A DNA stretch of 64,000 bases from Tamilnaduibacter salinus (GTDB taxonomy: Bacteria > Pseudomonadota > Gammaproteobacteria > Pseudomonadales > Oleiphilaceae). This document shows, piece by piece, positions 47,468 to 56,693 of the stretch. Position 1 is the stretch's first letter. Each line of letters begins with the position of its first letter. The stretch is from the NCBI RefSeq assembly GCF_003096655.1, contig NZ_QEKQ01000002.1:434001-498000 (forward strand), read 5' to 3'. The notes under the pieces are model-generated. The model did not search any database. It was not told where the DNA came from and was given only the letters and a program-made list of their open reading frames with translations. The position numbers and the translations under genes are program-made.

Positions 47468-49642
47468 TTAACCATCGTGTCGGATCCGCCAGCACTGGTG
47501 GATCCGCTCGTTTCGGCGGAAGTCGCGGTCAATGGTCTCCCGTGTGATGTCCGTGACCTCGTAGCGCTCACTGATCACGTCGGACAGCCGAAAACGACGG
47601 AAGTTGGTGGAGAAGATCAGCACCCCGCCCGGCGCCAGCCGCAGCATTGCCCGGTGCACCAGCCACTCGTGATCGCGCTGAATGTCCAGCACATCCTCCA
47701 TTCGTGCGGAGTTGGAGAAGGTCGGCGGGTCCATGAAGATCAGATCGAACCCCGTGTCGGCGCCTTCCGGTCGCTGTGACAGCCACTGGAGACAATCGGC
47801 CTGTTCCAGTCGGTGCGCCTTCTCATCAAGGCCATTGAGCTGCAGATTGTCCCGCGCCCAGTCCAGGTAGGTGCGCGACATATCGACGCTGAGGGTCTCG
47901 CGGGCGCCGCCCATCGCCGCGTGCACCGAGGCGGCGCCAGTATAGGCGAACAGATTCAGAAAGCGTCCGCCGCTGGCATGACGCTGAATCCACTGACGGA
48001 TCGGACGATGGTCCAGAAAGAGGCCGGTGTCCAGATAATCCTTCAGGTTGACCAAAAGCTCGCAGCCACCCTCCATGACAACCTGTCGGTCGCCACTGCG
48101 ATTCTGCTTCTCGTATTGCTGGCGTCCGACCTGCCGCTGACGCTGCTTGCAGATCACATCCTCCGGCGACACACCGAGCACGTCCGGGATCATCGCCAGT
48201 GCTTCACCAAGCCGCTCACGGGCCGAACGGGGATCGACCGATTTTGGCGGTGCGTATTCCTGCACGTGCACCCGGTCGCCATAGCAGTCGATGGCCATGG
48301 CGTACTCCGGCATATCCGCATCATAAACGCGGAAGCACTCGATCCCCTGTTTTCGGGCCCATTGCCCCAGCGCTTTTCGGTTCTTGCGCAGGCGGTTCGC
48401 GAACATGTCCGCCCGCTCCCGGTTGGCGATCCGCGGCGTGACGGGCTCGGCCTCGCCAGGCTTCCTGACCCGGGTCTCGTTGGCCGGCTGCACATCGAAA
48501 AGGAGCAGTTGGGCGGGAATCCGACCGTTGAACAACCGGTACTGGCGATCACTGCGCAGGCCAATGGCATGCCCCAGCTCCGGCTTGCCGGTAAACACGC
48601 CCAGGCGCCAGCCCTGTGCCTCGGACCGGACCATGTTGCCCAGCACTTCGTAGACGCCGGCCAGCTCACCATCGGCCTTCAGGCGCTCGCCATAGGGCGG
48701 ATTGGTCAGAATCAGGCCCGACGCCGCGCGGGACTCGTTACGGAAATCGCTCAGCGCCCGACGCTCCACGTGCACCACATCACCAAGACCGGCCCGCTCA
48801 ATGTTGCGCCAGGCTGTTGCAATGACCCGGCGGTCCTGATCGTAGCCGCGCAGGCGGGCCCGCACCGTTCGTCGCCCGTTCCGGGCCCGTTCCTGCGCTT
48901 CTCTGAGCACGCGATCCCAGACCATGGGCTGATGCCCCGGCCAGCGCTCAAACCCGAACTGCTCCCGGTTCAGGCCCGGCGCCTGATCCATGGCCATTAA
49001 CGCGCCCTCGATCAGCAGCGTACCGGAGCCGCACATCGGGTCGGTCAGATCCCCACCCTGGCGGGCAATGTCCGGCCAACCGGAGCGCAGCAACAGCGCT
49101 GCGGCGAGATTCTCCCGTAACGGTGCCTGCCCTTTCTCCGTCCGGTAACCGCGCTTATGGAGACTGTCGCCACACAGGTCGAGACCGATGTGGGCCTCGT
49201 CACGATGCAGGCGGACGGTAATGCGCAGGTCCGGGTCCCGGGTGTCCACGCCAGGGCGGACGCCGGAGGGCTTGCGCAATGCGTCGACAACGGCGTCCTT
49301 CGTCCTCTGGGTGCCGTACTGACTGTTTCGGATCGCCTTGTTGCTTCCCAAAAACGTCACCAGAAACCGCCCGGAGACCGACAGGTGCTGACGCCAGTCC
49401 ACCTGCTGGACACCGTCGTAAAGCGCATCACCATCGGTCGCATCCACCGTCGCCAGGTGGAGGACCACCCGGTTGGCGAGACGGGACCACAGGCAGCACC
49501 GGTAGACGGATTCGAGCGACCCGCGTGCCCAGACTCCGGCCGGAGCCTGCCGCACCGGAGTCAGTCCCAATACCTGAAGTTCCTCCTCAAGAAGGTACTC
49601 CACGCCCTTGGGACACGTAATAAAAAGATCCGATTCGGACAC
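47468..49642 (-). CDS. rlmL: Bifunctional 23S rRNA methyltransferase RlmKL
   Basis: A 724-residue fusion. An N-terminal THUMP domain (about 45-155) is followed by the RlmL methyltransferase, with DPMCGSGTLLIEGALMA and NPPYGERL, and the RlmK methyltransferase, with LFAYTGAASVHAAMGGA and MDPPTFSNS. RlmL makes m2G2445 and RlmK makes m7G2069 in 23S rRNA. Full length as in E. coli (702). It faces rmf across a 264-base gap and is convergent with the barrel gene. Confidence 0.96.
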   Translation of the reverse strand: MSESDLFITCPKGVEYLLEEELQVLGLTPVRQAPAGVWARGSLESVYRCCLWSRLANRVVLHLATVDATDGDALYDGVQQVDWRQHLSVSGRFLVTFLGSNKAIRNSQYGTQRTKDAVVDALRKPSGVRPGVDTRDPDLRITVRLHRDEAHIGLDLCGDSLHKRGYRTEKGQAPLRENLAAALLLRSGWPDIARQGGDLTDPMCGSGTLLIEGALMAMDQAPGLNREQFGFERWPGHQPMVWDRVLREAQERARNGRRTVRARLRGYDQDRRVIATAWRNIERAGLGDVVHVERRALSDFRNESRAASGLILTNPPYGERLKADGELAGVYEVLGNMVRSEAQGWRLGVFTGKPELGHAIGLRSDRQYRLFNGRIPAQLLLFDVQPANETRVRKPGEAEPVTPRIANRERADMFANRLRKNRKALGQWARKQGIECFRVYDADMPEYAMAIDCYGDRVHVQEYAPPKSVDPRSARERLGEALAMIPDVLGVSPEDVICKQRQRQVGRQQYEKQNRSGDRQVVMEGGCELLVNLKDYLDTGLFLDHRPIRQWIQRHASGGRFLNLFAYTGAASVHAAMGGARETLSVDMSRTYLDWARDNLQLNGLDEKAHRLEQADCLQWLSQRPEGADTGFDLIFMDPPTFSNSARMEDVLDIQRDHEWLVHRAMLRLAPGGVLIFSTNFRRFRLSDVISERYEVTDITRETIDRDFRRNERIHQCWRIRHDG

Positions 49643-49802
49643 GATGGCTCACCTGCGATATGTCATAAAAAAATAAACCCACTGACATCTAGACGAAATC
49701 AGTAGTGTACAACAGCCCGGAACTGGTCTTACCTTAATCAGTGACGCGTCTTTTCAAAGCCGGTTATAGGTGACCGGTGACAGGATCCTGCGTGCCGATA
49801 TC

Positions 49803-49822
49803 CATGTCCAGTAACGGACATG
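49803..49822 (+). promoter_or_regulatory. Inverted repeat in the rmf upstream region
   Basis: CATGTCC (49803-49809) and GGACATG (49816-49822) with a 6-base loop, about 85 bases before the rmf ATG. A weak promoter-like pair, GTGACG and TATAGG, lies about 40-70 bases further upstream. It could be an operator or a leader hairpin. The rest of the 264-base rlmL-rmf gap shows nothing further. Confidence 0.4.
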
Positions 49823-49906
49823 ATCGTTTCCGGCTTTTGGCCAGGCGAAACGATTCGGCGCGGTGTGCGCACTCATGTTCCCGAAAACCATGAGGTGAGG
49901 ACCAAC

Positions 49907-50116
49907 ATGAAAAGACAGAAAAGAGATCCGAATGCCCGCGCCTTCAAACGAGGCTATCTGGCCGGTGTTTCCGGTAAACCCAAGGACAGCTGCCCTCTCG
50001 AAAAACTGGAAACTCGACAGGAATGGTTTAACGGCTGGCGGGAAGGACGAACAGACCAGTGGGAAGGCCTGACCGGCGTCTCAGGTATCCACCGAATGCC
50101 TAACATGACCACCTGA
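49907..50116 (+). CDS. rmf: Ribosome modulation factor
   Basis: 69 residues. The start MKRQKRDPNARAFKRGYLAG and the block CPLEKLETRQEWFNGWREGR match RMF; the C-terminal WEGLTGVSGIHRM extension is as in the longer Pseudomonas-type RMF, unlike the 55-residue E. coli form. RMF dimerises 70S ribosomes to 100S in stationary phase by occluding the anti-Shine-Dalgarno. The ATG at 49907 follows GAGGTGAGG. The open frame from 49820 is not needed. Confidence 0.93.
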   Translation: MKRQKRDPNARAFKRGYLAGVSGKPKDSCPLEKLETRQEWFNGWREGRTDQWEGLTGVSGIHRMPNMTT

Positions 50117-50297
50117 ACCCAATCACTCACTGATCTGTCAGAAGGAACCACGATCTCTTTCGTTGTTGATCAACACAAACTGGATAGCATCGAAAAGACA
50201 ACACAACCCTAGGGGGCCACTCGCCCCCTCTCCAAAAAATGATGTCATCGCCACGGGGTTTATTCCCCGCCCGAGCCCGCTTGGCGGACTCATCCCA

Positions 50298-50337
50298 GAG
50301 GGGCTTTCGACCGAGGTTGAAAGCCCCTCACTTTTTT
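50298..50337 (+). terminator. Intrinsic terminator of the rmf transcript
   Basis: GAGGGGCTTTC (50298-50308) pairs perfectly with GAAAGCCCCTC (50319-50329), followed by ACTTTTTT. The pyrD stop codon (50328-50330) is inside its right arm. The 180-base rmf 3' UTR before it also has a small GGGGGC/GCCCCC hairpin (about 50213-50230). Confidence 0.85.
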
Positions 50338-51362
50338 CCGGCCCCGGCAATCGCCTCGACCGCCTCCTGCACCAGGGCAGGTCCTTTGTAGATCAGTCCC
50401 GTGTAGATCTGCACCAGCGATGCGCCGGCCTCAATTTTCTCCCGCGCCGAGACCCCATCCTCAATCCCACCAACACCTATAATGGGCATCTGGTCTCCCA
50501 GATGGCGCCGCAACGCGTGAATCATGCGCAGGGACGGCTCCCGCACCGGGCGACCGCTCAGCCCGCCCGCTTCGCCAGCCAGAGGGTGCCCCTTCACGGC
50601 GGCACGGTCCACGGTGGTATTGGTTGCGATCACCGCATCCAGGCCGGACGCCAGCAACGCATCAGCGACAAACGCGATGGCGGCGTCGTCCATGTCCGGA
50701 GCGATCTTGACGGCAATCGGGACATAACGGCCAGTTTTGTCCTGCTGTCGGGTCTGCTCTGCTTTCACGGACGCCAGAAGATCCCGAAGCGCATCCCCGA
50801 ACTGGAGATCACGCAACCCCGGCGTGTTGGGCGACGATACATTCACGGTGATGTAATCCGCGCAGGGATACACCGCCTCAATACCCGCCCGATAATCCCC
50901 GGCGGCCTGGTCTTCCGGCGTGCTCTTGTTCTTGCCCACATTGATGCCCAGAACGCCCCGATAGCCGGATTGGCGAACATTCCCGACCAGCGCTTCCAGG
51001 CCGTGGTTGTTGAATCCCATTCGGTTGATGATGGCGCCATGCTCCGGCAACCGGAACAGACGCGGTTTCGGGTTCCCAGGCTGAGGCTGCGGCGTCACCG
51101 TTCCGATTTCCACAAAGCCGAATCCCAACGACCCAAGTGCATCGATGTGTTCGCCATTCTTGTCCAGCCCGGCCGCCAGACCGACCGGGTTGGGAAAGGT
51201 CAGCCCCATGACGTCAACGGGATGGGCCGGTACGCGACGTTGCCACCCCGTCAGCAACCCCAGTCGGTGCGCCCCGTCGAGCGCCATCAGGGTCACCCGG
51301 TGCGCCACCTCTGCGGGCAGGCAACGCAGGCAAAAGAGTAGCGCTCGGACCAGTGAAACCAT
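50328..51362 (-). CDS. pyrD: Dihydroorotate dehydrogenase, class 2 (quinone)
   Basis: 344 residues. The N-terminal membrane-associating helices (VSLVRALLFCLRCLPAEVAHR) mark class 2; FMN-barrel motifs GLAAGLDKNGEH, MGFNNHG and VNVSSPNTPGLRDLQ (catalytic Ser) follow. It oxidises dihydroorotate to orotate with ubiquinone in pyrimidine synthesis. The start at 51362 has GGGGA upstream; the alternative ATG at 51386 sits directly on an AGGA and is less likely. Its 3' end lies in the rmf terminator. Confidence 0.95.
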   Translation of the reverse strand: MVSLVRALLFCLRCLPAEVAHRVTLMALDGAHRLGLLTGWQRRVPAHPVDVMGLTFPNPVGLAAGLDKNGEHIDALGSLGFGFVEIGTVTPQPQPGNPKPRLFRLPEHGAIINRMGFNNHGLEALVGNVRQSGYRGVLGINVGKNKSTPEDQAAGDYRAGIEAVYPCADYITVNVSSPNTPGLRDLQFGDALRDLLASVKAEQTRQQDKTGRYVPIAVKIAPDMDDAAIAFVADALLASGLDAVIATNTTVDRAAVKGHPLAGEAGGLSGRPVREPSLRMIHALRRHLGDQMPIIGVGGIEDGVSAREKIEAGASLVQIYTGLIYKGPALVQEAVEAIAGAGKK

Positions 51363-51386
51363 AAAATCCCCGAGTGGTTTGGTCAT

Positions 51387-51755
51387 TCCTGAGATGGATT
51401 GAAGAAGCGCGGATTATACCGGAAGCGACGCCGGGGACGAACCATCCGGTCAGACGGAACTTGTCCACATGAGCGTCAATGACGTCTAAATGACTGTCTC
51501 GTGAAGATCTTGCGACATTGTCCACGAAATCTGTGGATAACTCTGTTGAAAATCCGGCTTCAGCGTTCCTGATCCCTTGTCACTGGCGGTCATCTGCAAA
51601 TTGGTTACTTTTTGATCAATTATTAATCTCTTAAAAATCAGTTGGTTATGATCCGAAAAAGCCTGTTTGTGACAAGGTTTAACGATTATTCAACAACGCC
51701 CTCCTGGTCGGGCACTTGTGCATAAATGTCAACAGAGGAACGGGGCAAACGATCG
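51387..51755. other. AT-rich intergenic region with DnaA boxes and GATC sites
   Basis: This gap between pyrD and the CDF gene holds two sequences that fit the DnaA box TTATNCACA exactly on the minus strand (51532-51540 and 51717-51725), near-matches TTGTCCACA (51461-51469) and TTGTCCACG (51518-51526), an AT-rich stretch (about 51598-51660), and GATC at 51506, 51571, 51614, 51650 and 51751. This looks origin-like or DnaA-regulatory. Gene orientation around it does not diverge as expected for the chromosomal origin, so it may be a DnaA-binding control or titration site. Confidence 0.5.
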
Positions 51756-52946
51756 ATGTCAACAGCTTCCGGGCCTGATCGCACCTGGCGGCGCCGGGAT
51801 GCGGCCGCGGCCACTCGCGTCACCCTCGTCGGCATGGTGCTTGATGCACTGCTTGGCGTCTTCAAGTGCGTTGTCGGGATGGTGTTCCATTCCCAGGCGC
51901 TGGTGGTGGACGGCATTCACTCCTTTTCGGATGTGCTGTCGGACACCGTCGTTCTGGGGCTCATGCGCGCCTCGAGACGCGCCCCGGACTGGAATCATCC
52001 CTATGGCCATGAGCGCTTCGAGACCATTGGCACCCTGCTGCTGGGCAGCTTTCTGATCGCCATTGCCGGCGCCGTATCGTGGGACAGCCTCCACCACCTC
52101 ATTGCCGCCCCCACCGACATCGTCGCGCCCGGCTGGCCGGTGCTGGTTGTCGCCCTTGTGTCGGTCCTCAGCAAGGAGTGGATCTATCACTACACACGTC
52201 GCGTCGGCTTGCGGATCGAGTCAGACCTGATTGTCGCCAACGCCTGGCACAGTCGGACGGACGCCCTGTCCTCCATTGTGGTGCTGATCGGCGCCGCCGG
52301 TGCCATGGCGGGCTACCCCTGGCTGGACGCCGTCGCGGCCATCGTGGTCGGGCTGGTCGTTGCTCACATCGGCTGGCAGCTCACCTGGGCCAGCCTTCGG
52401 GAACTGGTCGACACGGCACTCGATGGAGAAACCACCCGAACCCTGTACCGACTGGCCGGGGAGACCGAAGGCGTCGCCGATGTGCATGCGCTGCGCAGCC
52501 GGCGAATGGGCAGCGGCGTGCTGCTGGATCTGCATCTGCGGGTCAATCCGCGCATCAGTGTGTCCGAAGGACACGAAATTGGCGTGAACGTGCGGGAGCG
52601 GGTGAAGCAGGCTTTCCCTAAAATCCGGGAAGTCACGTTCCACATCGACGCCGAGGACGATTCGCACGGCGAGCCGGACCGGACACCAACACCCGGCCGC
52701 CCGTCCATTGAAGCCTCTCTGCGTCGGCGCTGGGAGCCACTACTTGGCGATGCACACCTGCACGACCTGATTCTCCACTATCTGGATCACACGGTTTCCG
52801 TGGACGTGTACATCAGCGCCAGTGACCGGCTGGATCGCGCGGTCACGACGCAACGCTTGCAGGACGCCTCATCCGACCTGCCCTGGCTGTCTGATGTAAG
52901 CATCTGGTACGACAAGCCACCCATTTCTTCAGGCAGTGCGGATTGA
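51756..52946 (+). CDS. Cation diffusion facilitator with duplicated C-terminal domain
   Basis: 396 residues. Six transmembrane helices fall between about 20 and 210; the metal sites are HSFSDVLSD (helix II) and HSRTDALSS (helix V), so binding is through His-Asp pairs as for Zn, Fe or Mn exporters. The usual cytoplasmic domain (about 215-300) is followed by a second, similar-looking beta-alpha-beta segment (about 315-390). ATG 51756 is chosen over ATG 51726 because it has a GGGG-type site and the first lies in the DnaA box region; both share the sequence ATGTCAACAG. It overlaps uvrB by 18 bases. Confidence 0.88.
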   Translation: MSTASGPDRTWRRRDAAAATRVTLVGMVLDALLGVFKCVVGMVFHSQALVVDGIHSFSDVLSDTVVLGLMRASRRAPDWNHPYGHERFETIGTLLLGSFLIAIAGAVSWDSLHHLIAAPTDIVAPGWPVLVVALVSVLSKEWIYHYTRRVGLRIESDLIVANAWHSRTDALSSIVVLIGAAGAMAGYPWLDAVAAIVVGLVVAHIGWQLTWASLRELVDTALDGETTRTLYRLAGETEGVADVHALRSRRMGSGVLLDLHLRVNPRISVSEGHEIGVNVRERVKQAFPKIREVTFHIDAEDDSHGEPDRTPTPGRPSIEASLRRRWEPLLGDAHLHDLILHYLDHTVSVDVYISASDRLDRAVTTQRLQDASSDLPWLSDVSIWYDKPPISSGSAD

Positions 52947-54944
52947 CGCTTCCTTGAGCGCCTGAACCTCATCCCGAAGCCGGGCGGCTTTCTCGAAGTC
53001 CAGGTCGGAGGCGGCCTTGTACATTTCGTCTTCAAGTTTCGAAATGTCCTTGAGCAGCTCTTCCGGGGCCTTGTCGCCCACTCTTGCACGGTAAGCTTCC
53101 GCCTCTTCCGCGGCTTTCTCCCCCGGCCGCTCAGGCTGTCGCCCGGCGGCTCCTTCCATGATGTCTGCAACCTTCTTGTTCAGCCCGGTGGGCGTGATGC
53201 CATGGGCCTCGTTATGGGCCTGCTGCTTGGCCCGGCGCCGGCTGGTTTCGTCAATCGCGCGCTGCATCGACCCGGTAATCTGGTCGCCATAGAGAATGGC
53301 CTTACCACGCACATTCCGCGCGGCACGGCCAATGGTCTGGATCAGGGATCGCTCGGAGCGCAGAAACCCTTCCTTGTCGGCGTCCAGGATCGCCACCAGG
53401 GCCACTTCCGGCATATCCAACCCCTCCCGGAGCAGGTTGATCCCGACCAGCACATCAAACTCACCGCGGCGCAGGTCACGGATGATCTCCACCCGCTCGA
53501 CGGTGTCGATGTCGGAATGCAGATACCGCACGGCAACATCGTGCTCCTGAAGGAAATCCGTCAGATCCTCTGCCATGCGTTTGGTCAGGGTCGTTACCAG
53601 AACCCGTTCCCGGGCCTCGATACGCTGATGGATTTCGGACAGCAGATCATCGACCTGTGTCGACGCACTCCGGACCTCGATTTCCGGATCCAGCAGGCCG
53701 GTTGGACGCACGACCTGCTCCACGACCTGACCACTGTGCCGTTGTTCATAATCAGCGGGGGTAGCGGAAACGAAGATCATCTGCGGCGCGATGCGCTCCC
53801 ACTCATCGAATCGCATGGGCCGGTTGTCCAGTGCCGATGGCAGGCGGAAGCCGTATTCCACCAGCGTCTCCTTGCGCGAGCGGTCGCCCTTGTACATGGC
53901 ACCGATCTGGGAAATGGTGACGTGGGATTCGTCCACCACCAGCATCGCGTCCGTTGGCAGATAATCAAACAGCGTCGGAGGGGCCTCGCCCGGCGCGCGT
54001 CCAGACAGGTATCGGGAATAGTTCTCGATGCCGTTGCAGTAGCCCAGCTCCAGCATCATTTCGATGTCATAACGGGTCCGTTCCTCCAGTCGCTGCGCTT
54101 CCAGCAATTTGTTGTTGTCGCGCAGTTGGGTGAGGCGCTCGTCCAGCTCCACCTTGATCCTTTCGACCGCATCGAGCACCACCTGGCGCGGCGTCACATA
54201 GTGCGTCTTCGGGTAGATCGTCACGCGCGGCACGCGTCGGAGAATCTCGCCGGTCAGCGGATCGAAGTAACTGAGGTTCTCGATCTCGTCATCGAACAGC
54301 TCGATGCGGATCGCCTCATTCTCGGATTCGGCCGGAAACACATCGATCACATCGCCCCGGACCCGATAATTGGCACGATGGAACTCGACGTCGTTCCGGG
54401 TGTACTGCAGCTCGGCCAGACGACGAAGGATGGCCCGCTGGTCCACTTCGTCGCCGCGGTCGAGGTGCAGCATCATCTTCAGGTAGGACTGTGGGTCGCC
54501 CAGACCGTAGATGGACGACACGGTGGCGACAATGATCGCATCCTGACGCTCCAGCAGCGCCTTGGTCGCCGACAGGCGCATCTGCTCAATGTGCTCGTTC
54601 ACCGAGGCGTCCTTCTCGATGAAGGTGTCCGACGACGGCACATAGGCCTCCGGCTGGTAGTAGTCGTAATACGAGACGAAGTACTCGACCGCATTGTCCG
54701 GAAAGAACTCCCTGAATTCGCCGTACAGCTGGGCGGCCAGGGTCTTGTTGTGCGCCATGATAATGGTCGGACGCTGAACGCGCTCAATCACATTGGCAAT
54801 GGTGAAGGTTTTCCCGGAACCGGTCACACCGAGCAGCGTCTGGTGGGCAAGACCCGATTCGATACCATCCACAACCCCATCAATGGCTTCCGGCTGATCG
54901 CCGGCCGGACGGTAATCGGACGCCACTCTGAATGCCTGACTCAT
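52929..54944 (-). CDS. uvrB: Excinuclease ABC subunit B
   Basis: 671 residues. Walker A GVTGSGKT is at 39-46; the damage-probing beta-hairpin [16 protein letters not shown] is near 92-107; helicase motifs include VVDESHVT and GRAARN; the C-terminal UVR domain (about 630-665) binds UvrC. UvrB verifies DNA lesions with UvrA and recruits UvrC. ATG 54944 has GAGGAG upstream; the longer frame to 55088 is not needed. No LexA box was recognised upstream. Its stop overlaps the CDF gene. Confidence 0.97.
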   Translation of the reverse strand: MSQAFRVASDYRPAGDQPEAIDGVVDGIESGLAHQTLLGVTGSGKTFTIANVIERVQRPTIIMAHNKTLAAQLYGEFREFFPDNAVEYFVSYYDYYQPEAYVPSSDTFIEKDASVNEHIEQMRLSATKALLERQDAIIVATVSSIYGLGDPQSYLKMMLHLDRGDEVDQRAILRRLAELQYTRNDVEFHRANYRVRGDVIDVFPAESENEAIRIELFDDEIENLSYFDPLTGEILRRVPRVTIYPKTHYVTPRQVVLDAVERIKVELDERLTQLRDNNKLLEAQRLEERTRYDIEMMLELGYCNGIENYSRYLSGRAPGEAPPTLFDYLPTDAMLVVDESHVTISQIGAMYKGDRSRKETLVEYGFRLPSALDNRPMRFDEWERIAPQMIFVSATPADYEQRHSGQVVEQVVRPTGLLDPEIEVRSASTQVDDLLSEIHQRIEARERVLVTTLTKRMAEDLTDFLQEHDVAVRYLHSDIDTVERVEIIRDLRRGEFDVLVGINLLREGLDMPEVALVAILDADKEGFLRSERSLIQTIGRAARNVRGKAILYGDQITGSMQRAIDETSRRRAKQQAHNEAHGITPTGLNKKVADIMEGAAGRQPERPGEKAAEEAEAYRARVGDKAPEELLKDISKLEDEMYKAASDLDFEKAARLRDEVQALKEASIRTA

Positions 54945-55160
54945 ACCCTCTCCTCTTGGGAAAACGTCGCCAATAACCGGCAAGCCCCTTGCGAATCCAC
55001 CATGACGACAACGGCGATCCGTCTGGGTTTCCTTATCCCGGCGCAGTCGACATGGTAACATTCCCCCCTGAGCCACGGAGTCATTCACTCCGACAGCGCA
55101 GACCCGGCCCGGATGGGCCGTCTGTGATTGCCTCTAACGACTCATCGAAGGAGCGCTAGT

Positions 55161-56345
55161 TTGGACCGTCAACTGTCAAACCGAGTACAAGCGATCAAAC
55201 CCTCCCCGACCCTCGCTGTCACCAACAAAGCGGCGGAACTAAGGGCCGCGGGCCAGGACATCATTGGCTTGGGCGCCGGGGAGCCGGATTTCGACACCCC
55301 GGACCACATCAAGGAGGCCGCCATTGAGGCCATCCAGGGTGGCCAGACGAAATACACGGCAGTGGACGGCACTCCGGCCCTGAAGAGCGCGATCATCGAC
55401 AAATTCAAGCGGGACAACGGACTGGAATACGAGGCAAACCAGATTCTGGTCTCCAGTGGCGGTAAGCAGAGTTTCTTCAACCTGGCTCTGGCCACACTGA
55501 ATCCCGGGGATGAGGTGGTGATCCCGGCGCCCTACTGGGTGTCCTATCCGGATATGGTCAAGGTGGCGGAGGGCACCCCGGTGATCCTTGAAACCTCCGC
55601 GGACACCCGTTTCAAGATCACGCCGGAGCAGCTTGAGAACGCCATTACCGAGAAGACGCGCCTGTTCGTGATCAACAGCCCGTCCAACCCCAGCGGCATG
55701 GCGTATTCACTGGAGGAGCTTCAGGCCATCGGCGCGGTGCTGGAAAAGCATCCGGAGATCATGATCGCCACCGATGACATGTACGAACCGATCCTCTGGA
55801 CCGGTCGACCGTTTGCCAACATCGTCAACGCGACGCCGTCACTCAAGGATCGGACGTTCGTCCTGAATGGCGTCTCCAAAGCGTACTCCATGACCGGGTG
55901 GCGGATTGGCTATGCCGCGGGGCCGGCCGACGTGATCGGCTCCATGAAGAAGATCCAGTCCCAGAGCACCTCCAACCCGGCGTCGATTTCCCAGGCCGCC
56001 GCCCAGGCAGCGCTCGAGGGGTCCCAGGACTGTGTTGGCGAAATGGTCAGCGCCTTCCGTGAACGCCATGACTGGCTGGTTGATGCCCTGAATGAGCTGC
56101 CCGGCGTTGAGTGCCTCAAAGGCGACGGTACCTTCTACGCCTTCCCGAGCTTTCAGGCGGTTATCGACGCGCGCGATGATGTCGACACCGACGTGGAACT
56201 CGCCGAACTGTTGCTGAAAGAGGCCGGAGTCGCGCTGGTTCCGGGCTCCGCGTTCGGCTGCCCCGGGCACATGCGCCTGAGCTTCGCGACCGGTTTGGAC
56301 ACGTTGAAGAACGCGGTCAGCCGTCTTGCCACGGCATTGGGGTAA
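55161..56345 (+). CDS. aspC: Aspartate aminotransferase (class I, type Ib)
   Basis: 394 residues from TTG 55161. AAGGAG lies eight bases upstream and the N-terminus LSNRVQAIKPSPTLAV matches the type Ib family, so the rare start is preferred over the ATG at 55128 or GTG-type alternatives. The PLP lysine is in NGVSKAYSMTGWRIG (about residue 235); GEPDFDTP and NSPSNPSG are typical substrate and cofactor motifs. It interconverts aspartate and oxaloacetate with glutamate. It may also accept aromatic or prephenate substrates, as some type Ib enzymes do. Confidence 0.93.
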   Translation: MDRQLSNRVQAIKPSPTLAVTNKAAELRAAGQDIIGLGAGEPDFDTPDHIKEAAIEAIQGGQTKYTAVDGTPALKSAIIDKFKRDNGLEYEANQILVSSGGKQSFFNLALATLNPGDEVVIPAPYWVSYPDMVKVAEGTPVILETSADTRFKITPEQLENAITEKTRLFVINSPSNPSGMAYSLEELQAIGAVLEKHPEIMIATDDMYEPILWTGRPFANIVNATPSLKDRTFVLNGVSKAYSMTGWRIGYAAGPADVIGSMKKIQSQSTSNPASISQAAAQAALEGSQDCVGEMVSAFRERHDWLVDALNELPGVECLKGDGTFYAFPSFQAVIDARDDVDTDVELAELLLKEAGVALVPGSAFGCPGHMRLSFATGLDTLKNAVSRLATALG

Positions 56346-56376
56346 TCGTCTTGGGTCTCTTTTTTCAGAGGTTCCC

Positions 56377-56405
56377 TTGACCGCCGGCGAAGGCCATCGT
56401 AGTAT
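56377..56405 (+). promoter_or_regulatory. Promoter of tRNA-Asn copy 2
   Basis: TTGACC (56377-56382), 17-base spacer, TAGTAT (56400-56405), then ACGCGCC. It mirrors the promoter at 44601-44629, although the spacer sequences differ. Confidence 0.82.
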
Positions 56406-56428
56406 ACGCGCCTCGTCGCTGACGATGC

Positions 56429-56504
56429 TCCCCGATAGCTCAGTTGGTAGAGCGCCTGACTGTTAATCAGGTTGTCGCTGGTTCGAGCCCAGCTCGGGGA
56501 GCCA
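56429..56504 (+). tRNA. tRNA-Asn (anticodon GTT), copy 2
   Basis: A 76-base gene that appears identical to the one at 44650-44725, with encoded CCA (56502-56504) and anticodon loop CTGTTAA. It sits alone between aspC and the convergent pyrF. Confidence 0.98.
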
Positions 56505-56512
56505 CTATTCCG

Positions 56513-56548
56513 AAAAAAGCCGCTGAGTCTGATCAGCGGCTTTTTTTT
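56513..56548 (+). terminator. Intrinsic terminator of tRNA-Asn copy 2
   Basis: AAAAAGCCGCTGA pairs with TCAGCGGCTTTTT, followed by a total of eight T residues (56541-56548). The stem is much like that after copy 1. From here to the pyrF stop (56694) nothing else is recognised. Confidence 0.93.
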
Positions 56549-56693
56549 ATGTCTGTTCGAAAAATGGCCGGAAACCGTCGAACCGTCGGTTGGGCTGACA
56601 ACGGACGCCCAACAACGCACCGGGTTGCCCTCATGCGATCGTTGGGCTCCTTCGTCAACGCAACCTCCCCGGTTCGCCGACCATCCCGGCGAT

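Noticed and set aside
47813-49000. A 395-codon plus-strand open frame antisense to rlmL
   Set aside because: It lies wholly inside rlmL, whose methyltransferase motifs are intact.
51387-51755. Outright call of chromosomal origin (oriC)
   Set aside because: DnaA boxes and AT-rich DNA are present, but origin neighbours (dnaA, dnaN, gidA, mioC) are not, and genes to the right, including rpsA, would be replicated head-on. Kept only as a finding.
53202-55058. A 618-codon plus-strand open frame antisense to uvrB
   Set aside because: Shadow of uvrB with His/Gln/Arg-rich composition and no family signature.
54945-55160. LexA-regulated promoter for uvrB
   Set aside because: No CTGT-N8-ACAG palindrome was found upstream of uvrB or the ruv genes.
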